Assembly (NCBI GenBank): GCA_009917455.1
Contig: QZDS01000022.1
Span: 1 to 64,000, forward strand
DNA from: a bacterium 1xD8-48
GTDB taxonomy: Bacteria; Bacillota; Clostridia; Lachnospirales; Lachnospiraceae
DNA length: 64,000 bases
Direction of reading: 5' to 3'
This document shows positions 1 through 8,519 of this stretch, one piece after another. The notes beneath the pieces were generated by a model. The model saw only the letters and a program-made list of their open reading frames with translations. It was not told the origin of the DNA and ran no database searches. The number at the start of each line of letters is the position of its first letter. The first letter of the stretch is position 1. Position numbers and translations under genes: made by a program.

Positions 1-120
1 AACAATCGCTTAAAATGTAGTAATGATGCGACTTGTAGCACTTCCTGCTAAGTTGGTATGAATAATTCAGGATAATGAATATACCTTACAAAAACGCCCT
101 GTGTAAAGCGTTAAAAAGAA

Positions 121-149
121 TTGCATCCCGGAAAAAATTATTATATGAT
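121..149 (+). promoter_or_regulatory. Predicted sigma-70-type promoter of the malic enzyme gene
   Basis: TTGCAT at 121-126 and TATGAT at 144-149 are separated by exactly 17 bases. They lie about 90 bases upstream of the malic enzyme start. The 5' leader this predicts ends in a good AGGAGAGG ribosome binding site at 226-233. Called by consensus match only. Confidence 0.55.
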
Positions 150-241
150 ATAGGAAGCGTTCTGATACGCACACAGTGCGCAGGCAGCCCGAAAATCCAA
201 AGCTTCCTGCCATATCCATAAAAACAGGAGAGGTATCTGCC

Positions 242-1390
242 ATGAATGAAAATAAAGCGCTGGCACTCCACGAACAGTGGAACGGCAAAATTGAAACCAC
301 ATCCAAGGCCCCGGTAAAAACCAGAGAGGATTTGGCTCTGGCCTACACCCCCGGCGTCGCGGAGCCCTGCAAGGTGATTGCAAAGGATAAGTCTTTAGCC
401 TGCAAATACACCATGAAAGCCAATACCATAGCGGTTGTCTCCGACGGAAGCGCCGTACTCGGACTTGGCAATATCGGCCCTCACGCCGCCATGCCCGTTA
501 TGGAGGGAAAAGCGGTTCTTTTTAAGGAATTCGGCGGCGTCAATGCGGTCCCCATCTGCCTGGATACTCAGGATACGGAAGAAATCATCAAGGCAGTAAC
601 CTGGTTAGCCCCCGGCTTCGGCGGCATTAATCTGGAGGATATCAGCGCCCCCCGCTGCTTTGAAATTGAAGAACGGCTGAAAGAAATACTGGATATCCCC
701 GTTTTTCATGACGACCAGCACGGAACAGCTATCGTGGTTCTGGCAGGCATCATTAATGCTCTGAAGGTTGTTGGGAAAATGAAAGAAAACTGCAGGGTCG
801 TGGTGAACGGAGCCGGAAGCGCAGGCGTCGCCATCACAAAGCTTCTTCTCACCTACGGCTTTTCCAATATTATCATGTGCGATAAGGCCGGAATCATCTC
901 AAAAGATTCCAAGGGTCTTAACTGGATGCAGGAAAAGATGGCGGAGCTGACAAACCGCTCCGGCAAAACCGGAACCCTCGCGGACGCTCTGAAAGGCGCG
1001 GACATCTTTGTAGGCGTCTCCGCTCCCGGCATCGTCACCCCGGAAATGGTTTCCTCCATGAATAAAGATTCCATTTTATTTGCCATGGCAAATCCCGTAC
1101 CGGAAATCATGCCTGACCTGGCAAAAGCCGCCGGGGCAAGAATCGTAGGAACAGGCCGAAGCGATTTTCCCAACCAGATTAACAATGTGGTTGCTTTCCC
1201 CGGCATTTTCAAGGGCGCTCTTGAGGGACGCGCCTTACAGATTACGGAGGAAATGAAGCTGGCCGCCGCAAAGGCAATTGCTTCACTGGTGCCCGACAAC
1301 GAATTAAACGAAAATAATATTATTCCCGAGGCCTTTCATCCCGAAGTGGCAAATCTTGTGGCCGAAGCCGTGAAGTCGCACATTCGCTGA
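242..1390 (+). CDS. NAD(P)-dependent malic enzyme (oxaloacetate-decarboxylating)
   Basis: Oxidative decarboxylation of malate to pyruvate and CO2 in the cytoplasm, linking the C4-acid pool to pyruvate and NAD(P)H. The 382-residue product has the length of the short bacterial malic enzymes. Visible family motifs are YTPGVA (35-40, with the catalytic Tyr), the Lys in MEGKAV (90), LEDI (131-134, metal ligands), FHDDQHGT (155-162) and the dinucleotide-binding NGAGSAG (189-195). I start at ATG 242 because AGGAGAGG lies 8 bases upstream; an in-frame upstream start at 176 adds a non-family extension. The gene is followed closely by a DUF4364 gene, a common neighbour in Clostridia. The cofactor (NAD or NADP) cannot be read from sequence alone. 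Confidence 0.95.
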   Translation: MNENKALALHEQWNGKIETTSKAPVKTREDLALAYTPGVAEPCKVIAKDKSLACKYTMKANTIAVVSDGSAVLGLGNIGPHAAMPVMEGKAVLFKEFGGVNAVPICLDTQDTEEIIKAVTWLAPGFGGINLEDISAPRCFEIEERLKEILDIPVFHDDQHGTAIVVLAGIINALKVVGKMKENCRVVVNGAGSAGVAITKLLLTYGFSNIIMCDKAGIISKDSKGLNWMQEKMAELTNRSGKTGTLADALKGADIFVGVSAPGIVTPEMVSSMNKDSILFAMANPVPEIMPDLAKAAGARIVGTGRSDFPNQINNVVAFPGIFKGALEGRALQITEEMKLAAAKAIASLVPDNELNENNIIPEAFHPEVANLVAEAVKSHIR

Positions 1391-1463
1391 CGCCGGTTCA
1401 GCTGCGAATCCCTTGCGGCATATGGTGTTCGTTGTTTTCATTAAATGGCGAAAGGAAAAGGAA

Positions 1464-1982
1464 ATGCAGGAACCCATCACCTTATACAAATTAATCGTTT
1501 TATATATGCTGGAGCGTTCCGGCTTTCCGCTGACCAGAACGCAGGTCACGGATTTTCTCTTAAACAGGGAATACACCACCAATTTCCTCAATCTGCAGCA
1601 GGCAATCGGAGAGCTGATTGACGACGGTCTCCTTTCCTGCGTGACTGCAAGAAACCGTTCTTATCTCGGCATTACGGACGAAGGCTCCGAGACCCTGAAC
1701 TTTTTTAAAAACCAGATTGATCGGGATATCAGAACCGATATCGATAATTACCTGAAAGAGCACGGTTTTGAGCTCCGCAATGAGAACTCCGTTGTGGCAA
1801 GCTATCGCAAGGCGGCCTCCGGCGAGTACGAGGCCCACCTCCTGGCAATGGACAAGGGACTCACCCTGATTGACCTGACACTCTCCGTCCCTTTGGAGGA
1901 AACCGCCGTTACCATCTGCGACAACTGGAAGGGGCAGAATCAGGAGATTTACCAGTATCTGATGAGTCAGCTTCTGAATTGA
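1464..1982 (+). CDS. DUF4364 family winged-helix protein
   Basis: A 172-residue protein matching what I know of the DUF4364 family, which is widespread in Clostridia and probably transcription-related. The first 80 residues read as a winged helix: TLYKLIVLYMLERSGFPLT, then FLLNREYTTNFLNLQQAI and a wing ending YLGITDEG. The C-terminal half is an alpha/beta domain of unknown role. ATG 1464 is preferred over the upstream start at 1413 because AAAGGAAAAGGAA sits just before it. It is 73 bases downstream of malic enzyme and may be cotranscribed; a hairpin terminator follows the stop. Confidence 0.8.
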   Translation: MQEPITLYKLIVLYMLERSGFPLTRTQVTDFLLNREYTTNFLNLQQAIGELIDDGLLSCVTARNRSYLGITDEGSETLNFFKNQIDRDIRTDIDNYLKEHGFELRNENSVVASYRKAASGEYEAHLLAMDKGLTLIDLTLSVPLEETAVTICDNWKGQNQEIYQYLMSQLLN

Positions 1983-1987
1983 TGTAT

Positions 1988-2017
1988 AAAATCAGGCGCC
2001 TTTCGACGCCTGATTTT
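1988..2017. terminator. Bidirectional rho-independent terminator
   Basis: Perfect 11-bp inverted repeat AAAATCAGGCG / CGCCTGATTTT (1988-1998 and 2007-2017) with an 8-base loop. The arms end in T-runs on both strands, and it separates two convergent genes, so it can stop transcription both ways. Confidence 0.85.
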
Positions 2018-2066
2018 ATTATACATTTACTGAATATTCCCGGCGTTCTGCCGCCCGACACAAATC

Positions 2067-4019
2067 CTACCGAATAATCTCACTCCAGCTCGATATCCCG
2101 ATAATCTCCTTTGCAAAATCCGTATAGGCCGCATGATTTGGCGTATCGATATACTTAAACACATCGTAAAGCTGTTTGCGTCCTCCTCCCGCGTCGTTAA
2201 GGCCGAAAGCAAGCCCCTGGGCAACCTCTTCTCCCGCGTCAGTCTGCCGGTTAAGCAAAAAGCCGTCGATTTCACTGTAGGCTTCCATTTTATAATAAGC
2301 ATAGGCGAAGGCCGCCGCCTGCAGCGCCTGTCCGCCTGTGGATGTGTATCCCAGCTCACTGAGCAGTATGCTCCGCACCTGTCCGTTTGAGTCAAGGAAC
2401 TGTGGCTGCCGCAGATAATTAATCAGAACCTCTATATTTTCCATCGTTATCATGGAAGTTCCGGCATTGTGCTTTACATAGTTTGACGCCTTCCAGATTC
2501 TCGGTTCCGTCAGCGGCACATTATAGGGATGCTGGGCCACGCCCCAGTCAATATTTCCTTTTGACGAAATATTTCTGTTGAACACATCCAGAATATCCCG
2601 CCCGTCATAGTTAGTATTGTTTTTGATATTTCTGTCCCACTGTTGGTCCAGAGATATATAAACTCTTGCGCTGCTGCTCACGCTCTTGATTGCCGTGTAA
2701 AATACCCGAAATGCCCTTGCATATTCCTCCACATAGGTTTCAATATCCACATGAGCCATATAATTCCACTCTTTGCGGGCGTTAATCTCATTGGCGATAA
2801 TCCAGTTGGAAATTCTTCCATGGGCATTTCCCGAATAGCGCTCCGCAAGGAACGTACCGATGGCCGCCATGTATTCCACACCGGACTCCTCAGCCCCGTT
2901 AAACATGGTATAGGGCGCGGTACTCCCGCTCCGCGCTTTCGGATGCGTAAGCTGCGGATACGCGCCGGAATAATTGTTCAGAATAATTGCCGTGGTGGTA
3001 ATTCCCTTGGCTGTAAGTGTGCCGAACACCAAATCATACTCCGCAACCACCTGGCCGTTTATGGTATAGGTTCTCCCATTATAGGTATATTGAATGGTTG
3101 GATAAGCCGGATTGCTGGTAGGGCCAAGCAGTCTTGCCACAGGGATATTATAGGCGGCCTGCTTAACTCCCAAATCATCCAGCTCACTGCCCCGCATCCT
3201 GTTGGGATCCACCAAAAGCCCCTTGATAGAGGCGGGCTGCTGGAACACCGACGTATATTTTGCAATCGCCTCCGGGTTCGTGATATAGCTGGGAGTGCTT
3301 ACCTGCACATAATTCCCGTCCTTCTTCACCGCAACGGCAAACTTCTTATAAAGCCTGCTGCCTGAAAGATTATAATTCAGGGAAGCGGAAAAGCTGACCT
3401 CGCTGTCCTTATAATCTCTTGCAAGATACTCGCCATCCTGGGGAATCGTGGTATCATAGGTATTTAAGGCAAAAAGATAATAATACTTGTCGTCGCTTTT
3501 GGGAATACCGTCCCCTTTCGCGGTAATGGAAATCCGCTGGGTTTTGGGGTTAATCGCGCACTCGGTTATGGAAGCGAAGCTTGCGGTATTTGCATCGGTG
3601 AGCTCATGACTTTCCGGCCTTTTCTTAAAAGATTCCCATACGGCGTTGCCGGCGGTTACAATATGCTCCGTCACGTCGTCTCCCATATCCTCCTCCGGAA
3701 TCACCGGCTCCACACTGTCCGTAATTTCCGGCGGCTTCACCTCAGGCAGCTTTTCCGCTTCCTCCTCCCATGAACGGGTCAGAAAAAACACCGAAAGCCC
3801 CAGCGCCCCCGCAAGAAGCGCCGCGCCGCCGGCAAAAAGCCAGCCTGTGAGCCTTTTCGTGCCGGGCTTTCCCGACCCTTTTCCGGCTTTGTCCGCCTTC
3901 CCGGTCTTCTCCGCCTTCCGGTCTTTGTCCGCCTTCCTGGCCTTTCTCTCCTTATTTGCCGCTATCTTTCTTTTTATTTCCTTAGCCGGTTTCTTTCTCT
4001 TTCCGGTTTTTAAATCCAT
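2067..4019 (-). CDS. DUF5722-like membrane-anchored protein, glycosidase-like
   Basis: A 650-residue protein. The first ~60 residues are extremely Lys/Arg rich (repeated KADK/KAEK/KADKAGKG), followed by one membrane segment (WLFAGGAALLAGALGLSVFF) and a large domain that would face outside. The C-terminal half (TWNYMAH-type helices, ISNWIIANEIN, YISLDQQWD, VAQHPYN, ENIEVL, LLSELGYTS) resembles DUF5722 proteins, which I believe adopt a TIM-barrel glycosidase-like fold; NEIN and SELG are plausible acidic catalytic strands. Substrate unknown. ATG 4019 follows AGGGA; the longer frame opens with TTG at 4052 without a clear binding site. Family assignment is from memory. Confidence 0.65.
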   Translation of the reverse strand: MDLKTGKRKKPAKEIKRKIAANKERKARKADKDRKAEKTGKADKAGKGSGKPGTKRLTGWLFAGGAALLAGALGLSVFFLTRSWEEEAEKLPEVKPPEITDSVEPVIPEEDMGDDVTEHIVTAGNAVWESFKKRPESHELTDANTASFASITECAINPKTQRISITAKGDGIPKSDDKYYYLFALNTYDTTIPQDGEYLARDYKDSEVSFSASLNYNLSGSRLYKKFAVAVKKDGNYVQVSTPSYITNPEAIAKYTSVFQQPASIKGLLVDPNRMRGSELDDLGVKQAAYNIPVARLLGPTSNPAYPTIQYTYNGRTYTINGQVVAEYDLVFGTLTAKGITTTAIILNNYSGAYPQLTHPKARSGSTAPYTMFNGAEESGVEYMAAIGTFLAERYSGNAHGRISNWIIANEINARKEWNYMAHVDIETYVEEYARAFRVFYTAIKSVSSSARVYISLDQQWDRNIKNNTNYDGRDILDVFNRNISSKGNIDWGVAQHPYNVPLTEPRIWKASNYVKHNAGTSMITMENIEVLINYLRQPQFLDSNGQVRSILLSELGYTSTGGQALQAAAFAYAYYKMEAYSEIDGFLLNRQTDAGEEVAQGLAFGLNDAGGGRKQLYDVFKYIDTPNHAAYTDFAKEIIGISSWSEIIR

Positions 4020-4063
4020 ATTTTCCCTCATTTCCAGCTTTTCTTCCGGCAAAAGACTTTGCG

Positions 4064-5389
4064 TCAGCCCGCCGCTTCCTTCAGCCGCTTCATATGCTCT
4101 TTTATCTTCACTTCATACCCGTTGCCCGACGGGCGGTAAAATTCCCTGCCGCTCAGCTCATAGGGCAGATACTGCTGCTTCACGTAATGGTTCGGGTAAT
4201 CGTGGGCATACAGATATCCCAGGCCATGCCCTAATTTCGCCGCCCCCTTATAATGGGCATCCTGTAAATGCACCGGAATCGGAAGGTTTCCCTTTTCCTC
4301 CACCGCTTTCATGGCTTCCCCTATGGCCGCCACACAGGCGTTGCTCTTAGGCGCGCAGGCAACATAAATGGCCGCCTCGGAAAGGATAATCTGAGCCTCC
4401 GGCATTCCCACCCGCTCGGCCGCAAGGGAAGCGGAAACGGCAACGGAAAGCGCCTGCGGGTCTGCGTTTCCCACGTCCTCGGCGGCGCAAATCATAATCC
4501 GCCTTGCCACAAAGGTAACGCTTTCCCCTGCATAAAGCATCCTTGCCAGATAATAAACCGCCGCGTCCGGGTCGGACCCCCGCATGCTTTTGATAAAAGC
4601 GGAAATCGTATCGTAATGGTTATCTCCCGTCTTGTCATAACGAATCACCCTCTTTTGAATGCATTCCTGCGCCACCTCCAGGGTGATATGTATTTTCCCG
4701 TCCTCTGACCGGTTAGTGGTCATAATGCCAAGCTCGATGGCATTTAAGGCATGCCTTGCGTCTCCTCCGGCCATTTCCGCCAGAAATTCCATGGCGTCCT
4801 CCGCAAGGACCGCGTCATAGGCGCCCATTCCCTTATCCCTGTCATAGACGGCTCTTTGAAGGAGCTTTTTGATATCCTCCTTTTCAAGGGCTTTCAGCTC
4901 GAAAATTATGGAGCGGGAGATTAACGCGCTGTTTACCTCAAAATACGGATTTTCCGTGGTCGCGCCAATCAGTATCAGCGTGCCGTCCTCCACAAAGGGC
5001 AAAAGATAGTCCTGCTGCCCCTTGTTGAAACGATGAATTTCGTCTATGAAAAGAATAGTTCGCTTTCCATACATTCCCATCGTGTCTTTGGCGGCCCTTA
5101 CCACCTCTTCCATATCCTTTTTACCCGCCACCGTGGCGTTAATCTGGGTAAATTCCGCACTGGTGGTGTTGGCAATCACCTTTGCAAGGGTGGTCTTCCC
5201 TGTGCCGGGAGGCCCGTAAAAAATAAGGGAGCTGAGCTTATCCGCCCTGATTGCCCGGTACAAAAGCTTGTCCTTCCCGATGATATGCTGCTGCCCCACC
5301 ACCTCGTCCAGCGTGGCCGGGCGTATTCTGGCCGCCAGGGGAGATTCCTTTTCCATACTGGATGCCCTCATATATTCAAATAAATCCAT
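4064..5389 (-). CDS. rarA: Replication-associated recombination protein RarA (MgsA family AAA ATPase)
   Basis: A 441-residue AAA+ ATPase related to clamp-loader subunits, acting at stalled replication forks. Walker A GPPGTGKT (59-66), Walker B LFIDEIHR (113-120), sensor 1 GATTENP, arginine-finger region SRS, and the C-terminal MgsA tetramerisation domain (KSMRGSDPDAAVYYLARML, ..HYKGAAKLGHG..) are all visible. ATG 5389 is chosen since the family begins MDLF and AGGA lies 8 bases upstream; the 32-residue upstream extension is not family-like. It ends just upstream of the DUF5722 gene on the same strand. Confidence 0.93.
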   Translation of the reverse strand: MDLFEYMRASSMEKESPLAARIRPATLDEVVGQQHIIGKDKLLYRAIRADKLSSLIFYGPPGTGKTTLAKVIANTTSAEFTQINATVAGKKDMEEVVRAAKDTMGMYGKRTILFIDEIHRFNKGQQDYLLPFVEDGTLILIGATTENPYFEVNSALISRSIIFELKALEKEDIKKLLQRAVYDRDKGMGAYDAVLAEDAMEFLAEMAGGDARHALNAIELGIMTTNRSEDGKIHITLEVAQECIQKRVIRYDKTGDNHYDTISAFIKSMRGSDPDAAVYYLARMLYAGESVTFVARRIMICAAEDVGNADPQALSVAVSASLAAERVGMPEAQIILSEAAIYVACAPKSNACVAAIGEAMKAVEEKGNLPIPVHLQDAHYKGAAKLGHGLGYLYAHDYPNHYVKQQYLPYELSGREFYRPSGNGYEVKIKEHMKRLKEAAG

Positions 5390-5515
5390 TGTTATATCCT
5401 CAATATTGATATTTCCATCTCGTCTTACATTAAAAAAACAGTTCGTCCTGGCTAAGCAGCCCGTACATACTTCCCGTCTTACCACCCAGGTATATACACC
5501 GGCAGACCTGCCGCT

Positions 5516-6661
5516 TTATCTGGAAAACTGCTTATAGAGCTTTACATGATCCTCTATACAGCGCCACTTTCCGCTGGCGTTTGCCGTCACACACACCAGA
5601 TTCCGCCCATTGTCGAGAGCCGCAAAGCTGGCCGCACAGTTGCCTGACTGCGCCACATAGCCGGTCTTGCCGCCAAGCACCTTGCCGCCGCTGTCCTTAT
5701 CCTCAATCCGGCGGATAAACCAGTTGGAAAGCTCCAGCCCCTCCGGATTCTGGAGAGTCTTTTCCGTGGTGTGAATCCGGGTAGACATTACCTCCCGGCA
5801 AATTTCATTGTCAATGGCCGCCTCTAAAATCATTGCGATATCATAAGCCGTGCAGTAATGATTTTCATCAAAAACGCCCACACAATTGGTAAAATGCGCC
5901 GTCTTTGAAAGGCCAAGCTCCTTCAGCCTTTCGTTCATCAGCTCCACGAAAGCCTCCTGACTTCCCGAAACATAAACCGCAAGCCCTACCGCCGCATCCG
6001 CCCCCGAGGGAAGAATCGTCCCGTAAAGCAAATCCCGCACACTTACCCGCTCGTCTATCACAAAACCTGCGCTGCTGCAATCGTTAATATAGCCATAGTC
6101 CGTAATTTCCCGTGTAACAGTCAGCTTATCATCCAAATCCTCCGCCTGCTCCGCCGCTACAAGCGCCGTGAGAATCTTCGTCATAGAGGCCGGATTCATT
6201 CTCACATGAGCATTGCGCTCCGCCAGAATCTCTCCGCTGTCCACATCTATCAAAATAGCGTATTCGCTGACAATATCTCCTTCCCCGAGCAGCAGCGTAT
6301 CGGAGGTGCTGTGGGCCTCATAGACTTTGGGCTCCGCCTCCTCTTTTTCCGCCAGACTTAAGTCTCCCGCCATCGGAATCCCGGATTCCGCAATTTCCAG
6401 AAAGTTGACATTTCGGAAAGCCGCCGCAAGCTTTGCCACGCTGCCGCCGGCTTCCTCTACCTTCCGCTTATCCGAAGCCCTTCCGATAAATGCGCCAATT
6501 CCTGTCACCACCAGTATCAAAGCCGCCAGAATACCGACTGCAACAGGCGCGTATTTTTTTATATATCTCCGAATCCTCTGCTGCCGTTCCTTTTCACGTC
6601 GCATGGCCTCCACCCTCGTCCTGTGAACTGATGCAACTTCATTCTCATCAATTAATTCCAT
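5516..6661 (-). CDS. Membrane-anchored D-alanyl-D-alanine carboxypeptidase (peptidase S11)
   Basis: A penicillin-binding protein that trims the terminal D-Ala of peptidoglycan stem peptides outside the cell. Of 381 residues, 1-36 are basic and cytoplasmic, 37-58 form a signal-anchor helix, and the rest is the S11 domain. Motif 1 is SMTK (159-162) and motif 3 is KTG (332-334). Motif 2 reads SGA (219-221) where the family normally has SxN. There is no obvious C-terminal amphipathic anchor, consistent with the N-terminal one. ATG 6661 has AGGTGAGT next to it and an AGGGG further upstream. It lies between rarA and metY on the same strand. Confidence 0.88.
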   Translation of the reverse strand: MELIDENEVASVHRTRVEAMRREKERQQRIRRYIKKYAPVAVGILAALILVVTGIGAFIGRASDKRKVEEAGGSVAKLAAAFRNVNFLEIAESGIPMAGDLSLAEKEEAEPKVYEAHSTSDTLLLGEGDIVSEYAILIDVDSGEILAERNAHVRMNPASMTKILTALVAAEQAEDLDDKLTVTREITDYGYINDCSSAGFVIDERVSVRDLLYGTILPSGADAAVGLAVYVSGSQEAFVELMNERLKELGLSKTAHFTNCVGVFDENHYCTAYDIAMILEAAIDNEICREVMSTRIHTTEKTLQNPEGLELSNWFIRRIEDKDSGGKVLGGKTGYVAQSGNCAASFAALDNGRNLVCVTANASGKWRCIEDHVKLYKQFSR

Positions 6662-6747
6662 ACTCACCTGCAATTCCCCTTATCATTCCAACTTCTTCAT
6701 GTCCCGGAATTTCTTTCCCGTCTCCGCTTTTACCGTAAGCCAATGCC

Positions 6748-8034
6748 TCACTCAATCCGTGCCAGCGCCTGCGCCAAATCCGCAATCAAATCCTCCTTAT
6801 CCTCAAGGCCGCAGGAAATACGCACCAGCCCCGCCGGAACGCCCGCTTCCATAAGCTGCTGCTCCGTCATCTGACGATGGGTTGACGTGGCCGGATTCAG
6901 ACAGCACGTTCTTGCGTCCGCCACATGGGTTTCAATGGCCGCCAGCTTCAAATGCTTCATAAAAGTCTCCGCCGCGCGCCTTCCGCCCTTCAATTCAAAG
7001 GACACCACGCCGCAGCCGCCGTTCGGCATATACTTCTTAGCCGTTTCATAATATTTATCCCCCTTAAGGCCAGGATAATTCACATAGGCCACCTCCGGCC
7101 GGCCGCTAAGAAATTCCGCAACCGCCTGCCCGTTTTCCACATGGCGGGGCATCCGCACATGGAGGGATTCCAGCCCGAGATTTAAAATATAGGCGCTCTG
7201 GGGAGACTGCACGCAGCCAAGGTCGCGCATAAGCTGAGAGGTGCATTTGGTGATAAACGCCCCCTCTTTTCCGAATTTCTCCGCATAGGTAATGCCGTGG
7301 TAAGACTCGTCCGGCGTACAAAGCCCCGGAAACTTATCGGCATAAGCCATCCAGTCAAATTTTCCTCCGTCCACAATGGCGCCGCCCACCGCCGCTCCGT
7401 GGCCGTCCATATACTTGGTGGTGGAATGGGTGACAATATCCGCTCCCCACTTAAGAGGCTGGCAGTTTACCGGCGTGGGAAAAGTGTTGTCCACAATCAG
7501 CGGCACGCCGTGACTGTGGGCTACCTCTGCAAACTTTTCGATATCCAGAACCGTAAGCGCCGGATTGGCAATGGATTCCCCGAAAACCGCCTTTGTGTTT
7601 TCCCGGAAAGCGGCGTTTAACTCATCCTCTGAAGCGTCCGGGGATACAAAGGTCACTTCAACCCCCATCTTAGCCATGGTAACGGAAATCAGATTGAAGG
7701 TTCCGCCGTAAATTGATGAGGACGACACAATATGACTGCCGCACTCGCAGATATTAAACAGAGCAAAAAAATTCGCCGCCTGCCCCGAGGAGGTCAGCAT
7801 AGCCGCCGCCCCGCCCTCAAGCTCCGCAATCTTTGCCGCCACATAGTCGTTGGTGGGGTTCTGCAGTCTGGAATAAAAGTAGCCCGAAGCCTCCAGGTCA
7901 AACAGCTTTCCCATGTCCTCGCTGGTGGCGTATTTGAAAGTAGTTGACTGAATAATCGGTATCTGCCTTGGCTCCCCATTGCCCGGCGTGTAGCCTGCCT
8001 GGACACATTTTGTGTTTATTTTGTATTCGCTCAT
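6748..8034 (-). CDS. metY: O-acetylhomoserine sulfhydrylase / O-acetylhomoserine aminocarboxypropyltransferase
   Basis: PLP-dependent Cys/Met-metabolism enzyme that replaces the acetyl group of O-acetylhomoserine with sulfide to give homocysteine. At 428 residues it has MetY length. Visible are YSRLQNPT (54-61), the SSGQAA loop (82-87), the PLP-contacting VDNTFPTP (181-188) and the PLP lysine K207 in STTKYMDGHG. The start is preceded by GAAGGAC. Only about 60 bases separate it from the gene upstream, and I see no S-box or T-box leader. Distinguishing it from a cystathionine gamma-lyase-like enzyme rests on length and the N-terminal sequence. Confidence 0.92.
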   Translation of the reverse strand: MSEYKINTKCVQAGYTPGNGEPRQIPIIQSTTFKYATSEDMGKLFDLEASGYFYSRLQNPTNDYVAAKIAELEGGAAAMLTSSGQAANFFALFNICECGSHIVSSSSIYGGTFNLISVTMAKMGVEVTFVSPDASEDELNAAFRENTKAVFGESIANPALTVLDIEKFAEVAHSHGVPLIVDNTFPTPVNCQPLKWGADIVTHSTTKYMDGHGAAVGGAIVDGGKFDWMAYADKFPGLCTPDESYHGITYAEKFGKEGAFITKCTSQLMRDLGCVQSPQSAYILNLGLESLHVRMPRHVENGQAVAEFLSGRPEVAYVNYPGLKGDKYYETAKKYMPNGGCGVVSFELKGGRRAAETFMKHLKLAAIETHVADARTCCLNPATSTHRQMTEQQLMEAGVPAGLVRISCGLEDKEDLIADLAQALARIE

Positions 8035-8096
8035 TTGGATGTCCTTCTTTCTTTAAAAAATTGAATTGTTTAAATAAAAGTCATTATCTATTAAAT

Positions 8097-8519
8097 TTAA
8101 ATATTTTCTTCAATAAATCCTGTCTTTTGTATAAGTCGCCCTTTCCAACGGATTTGATACTTTCTGTACGCAGATGAATGAATCTCCTGTGTTTTGCATT
8201 TATTAGCAATAATCCGAAATTGCAATTCATAGTCAGACAGTTCCTGCCCTAAAAATTTCTCTGTGGCTTCTAACTGCCCGGCTGCCCTTACCAAATCGGA
8301 ACCTTTTAATTCTATCAGATATGCAATTCGTTTTTCCTCATTCATTAGCAGATAGTCACATCTACTTCCCGTTTTGATTACAATTCCATCTATTTTGTAA
8401 TGTGTCACATATGTGTTCGCGGAATTTATTCCTTTATGATATTGTGGATTTCCCTTATCCTGCGATACAATCTGAGAAGCATATTTATTGCACAATGATT
8501 TAAAACCTTTTAAAGGCAT
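8097..8519 (-). CDS. PD-(D/E)XK nuclease-like small protein, partner of the adjacent ATPase
   Basis: A 140-residue protein I do not recognise by name. The core reads CDYLLMN, then AYLIELKGSDL: an Asp (D55), 14 residues, then E70-L-K72, followed by a helix with a Gln (Q82). This is the typical spacing and hydrophobic pattern of a PD-(D/E)XK nuclease active site (D-x(n)-E-x-K). No signal or membrane segment. Its ATG overlaps the end of the ATPase gene by 10 bases, so the two are probably translationally coupled and work together. A DNA- or RNA-cleaving effector of a defence pair is the likely role; this is inference. Confidence 0.6.
   Translation of the reverse strand: MPLKGFKSLCNKYASQIVSQDKGNPQYHKGINSANTYVTHYKIDGIVIKTGSRCDYLLMNEEKRIAYLIELKGSDLVRAAGQLEATEKFLGQELSDYELQFRIIANKCKTQEIHSSAYRKYQIRWKGRLIQKTGFIEENI

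Noticed and set aside
2643..3365. Plus-strand open frame of 240 codons
   Set aside because: Antisense shadow of the DUF5722-like gene; no start signal and no recognisable domain.
8035..8096. S-box or T-box riboswitch upstream of metY
   Set aside because: Only about 60 bases of AT-rich sequence are available before the previous gene, too short for either element, and no conserved motifs are seen.
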